Assembly: GCF_020342435.1 (NCBI RefSeq)
Contig: NZ_CP080504.1
Coordinates: forward strand, 697,081-761,080
Reading direction: 5' to 3'
Length of the DNA: 64,000 nucleotides
Source of the DNA: Candidatus Vallotiella sp. (ex Adelges kitamiensis)
GTDB lineage: Bacteria > Pseudomonadota > Gammaproteobacteria > Burkholderiales > Burkholderiaceae
Part shown: positions 62,932 to 64,000 of the stretch, one piece after another
Layout: each line of letters begins with the position of its first letter
How positions within the stretch are numbered: position 1 is the first letter of the stretch
The notes under the pieces: model-generated
The model's database searches: none
Seen by the model: only the letters and a program-made list of their open reading frames with translations
What the model was told of the DNA's origin: nothing
Program-made: the position numbers and the translations under genes

Positions 62932-64000
62932 TTACTGATTTTGTTGCCCGTCCAGCTTTGCTTTGAGCAACGCGCCAAAGTTGGTCGTGCCGCTAGTCGC
63001 CACGCTGTTGTCAGCTTGCGAGCCACGTATCACCTGCTGTTGTTCTGCAGAATCTTTGACCTTAATCGATAGTTGAATACTGCGTGACTTGCGGTCAACA
63101 TTAATAATTATTGCATTGACTTTTTCGCCCTCTCTTAGAATATTGCGCGCATCCTCCACGCGGTCTTGCATAATTTCTGATGCCCGCAGATAGCCCTCTA
63201 CTTCAGTGCTTAACTGAATTACAACCCCTTTTGCATCAACAGCTTTGACAGTACCGTTAACAACAGAGCCTTTATCATTTAAGGCTATAAAATTACTAAA
63301 TGGATCGCCCTCCAACTGCTTGATACCTAGCGAAATACGTTCTTTCTCGACGTCGATACCAAGTACTGTGGACTCAACTTCGTCCCCCTTTTTATATTTT
63401 CGGACCGCCTCTTCACCAGATTCATTCCATGATAAGTCTGATAAATGCACAAGACCATCAATCCCGCCTGGTAAGCCAACAAACACGCCGAAATCGGTAA
63501 TAGATCTAATTGCGCCGGTAATCTTATCACCTTTCTTAAAATTGCGACTGAAGTCATCCCAGGGGTTCGGCTTACACTGCTTCATACCAAGGCTGATACG
63601 TCTGCGAGCTTCGTCAATTTCAAGTACCATAACTTCAACTTCGTCACCAAGCTGTACTACTTTATTCGGCGCGACGTTTTTGTTAGTCCAATCCATCTCT
63701 GACACGTGCACGAGACCCTCGATGCCAGATTCAACCTCAACAAATGCACCATAGTCAGTAATATTCGTAACCTTACCAAATAGCCGTGTGCCTGACGGAT
63801 AGCGCCGGGAAATGCCTTCCCACGGATCATCACCAAGCTGCTTTATACCAAGCGACACTCGATTCTTCTCCTGGTCAAACTTTAAGATTTTTGCAGTCAC
63901 TTCTTGGCCTACAGACAGTACTTCGCTCGGGTGACGCACTCGCCGCCACGCAATGTCGGTAATATGTAACAAGCCATCAATACCGCCAAGATCGACGAAT
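62932..64000 (-). CDS. rpsA: Ribosomal protein S1, 3' part (runs off the window)
   Basis: S1 binds mRNA to the 30S subunit through repeated S1 domains. Only the C-terminal 355 or so residues are inside the window; the frame stays open to base 64000 (FVDLGGIDG precedes the first internal TTG), so the start lies outside. Four S1 repeats are visible, beginning around [46 protein letters not shown] and [19 protein letters not shown]. The end [12 protein letters not shown] matches Burkholderia S1. Intact over the visible part. Confidence 0.97.
   Translation of the reverse strand, partial: FVDLGGIDGLLHITDIAWRRVRHPSEVLSVGQEVTAKILKFDQEKNRVSLGIKQLGDDPWEGISRRYPSGTRLFGKVTNITDYGAFVEVESGIEGLVHVSEMDWTNKNVAPNKVVQLGDEVEVMVLEIDEARRRISLGMKQCKPNPWDDFSRNFKKGDKITGAIRSITDFGVFVGLPGGIDGLVHLSDLSWNESGEEAVRKYKKGDEVESTVLGIDVEKERISLGIKQLEGDPFSNFIALNDKGSVVNGTVKAVDAKGVVIQLSTEVEGYLRASEIMQDRVEDARNILREGEKVNAIIINVDRKSRSIQLSIKVKDSAEQQQVIRGSQADNSVATSGTTNFGALLKAKLDGQQNQ

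Noticed and set aside
63245-63754. 169-codon plus-strand ORF
   Set aside because: It lies wholly antisense to rpsA, is Ser/Thr/Pro-rich and matches no family; it is a frame shadow of a conserved gene.

Overview
This window reads as part of the chromosome of a beta-proteobacterial endosymbiont of the Burkholderiaceae in mid-stage genome reduction. Gene order is that of free-living Burkholderia in several blocks: fabF-acpP-fabG-fabD-fabH-plsX-rpmF; pdxJ-recO-era-rnc-lepB-lepA-degP; rpsP-rimM-trmD-rplS; and rpsA-ihfB-lapB-ugd-hldE-hldD. Base composition is far more AT-rich than in Burkholderia, coding density is low, and no insertion sequence, phage gene or CRISPR array was seen. A bacteriocyte symbiont such as 'Candidatus Vallotia' of adelgids would fit, but the genus is inference.

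Layout. 1-4.4 kb: an extremely AT-rich block, a small membrane protein, a family-4 glycosyltransferase, and 1.7 kb without genes. 4.4-9.3 kb: tRNA-Cys, tRNA-Gly, pgsA, a decayed uvrC, then the EarP/EF-P pair. 9.7-19.4 kb: nagZ, pdxJ, recO, era, rnc, lepB, lepA, degP, all on the minus strand. 19.4-27.5 kb: fossils of rseB and rpoE, then the fatty-acid cluster fabF to rpmF (rpmF is 59 codons, 27316-27495). 27.5-35.2 kb: fossil yceD, maf, fossils of sppA, a Rieske protein and a HAD phosphatase, then rluC and rne with a long leader and a perfect terminator. 36-40.2 kb: rmuC, pncB, fdxA, tRNA-Asn. 41.6-47.8 kb: thyA, folA, pmbA, orn, rsgA. 48.5-53 kb: rplS, trmD, rimM, rpsP, etfA, etfB. 55-64 kb: mltB, fossil cysM, hldD, hldE, ugd, lapB, fossil lapA, ihfB and the 3' part of rpsA.

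The retained genes are mostly information processing (rne, rnc, era, lepA, efp, rpsA, rplS, trmD, rimM, rsgA, orn), fatty acid and phospholipid synthesis, LPS core and assembly (hldD, hldE, ugd, lapB), thymidylate and folate, NAD and vitamin B6. The main discovery is in the supposedly empty stretches. Many hold frame-broken but still readable fossils of exactly the genes expected there from Burkholderia order: uvrC, rpoE, rseB, yceD, a HAD phosphatase, a Rieske protein, cysM, lapA, and more doubtfully sppA and acpS. Excision repair, envelope-stress control and one cysteine-synthesis route are therefore broken at these loci, and erosion has gone mainly through point mutations and small indels. 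I did not find a convincing new multi-gene system.
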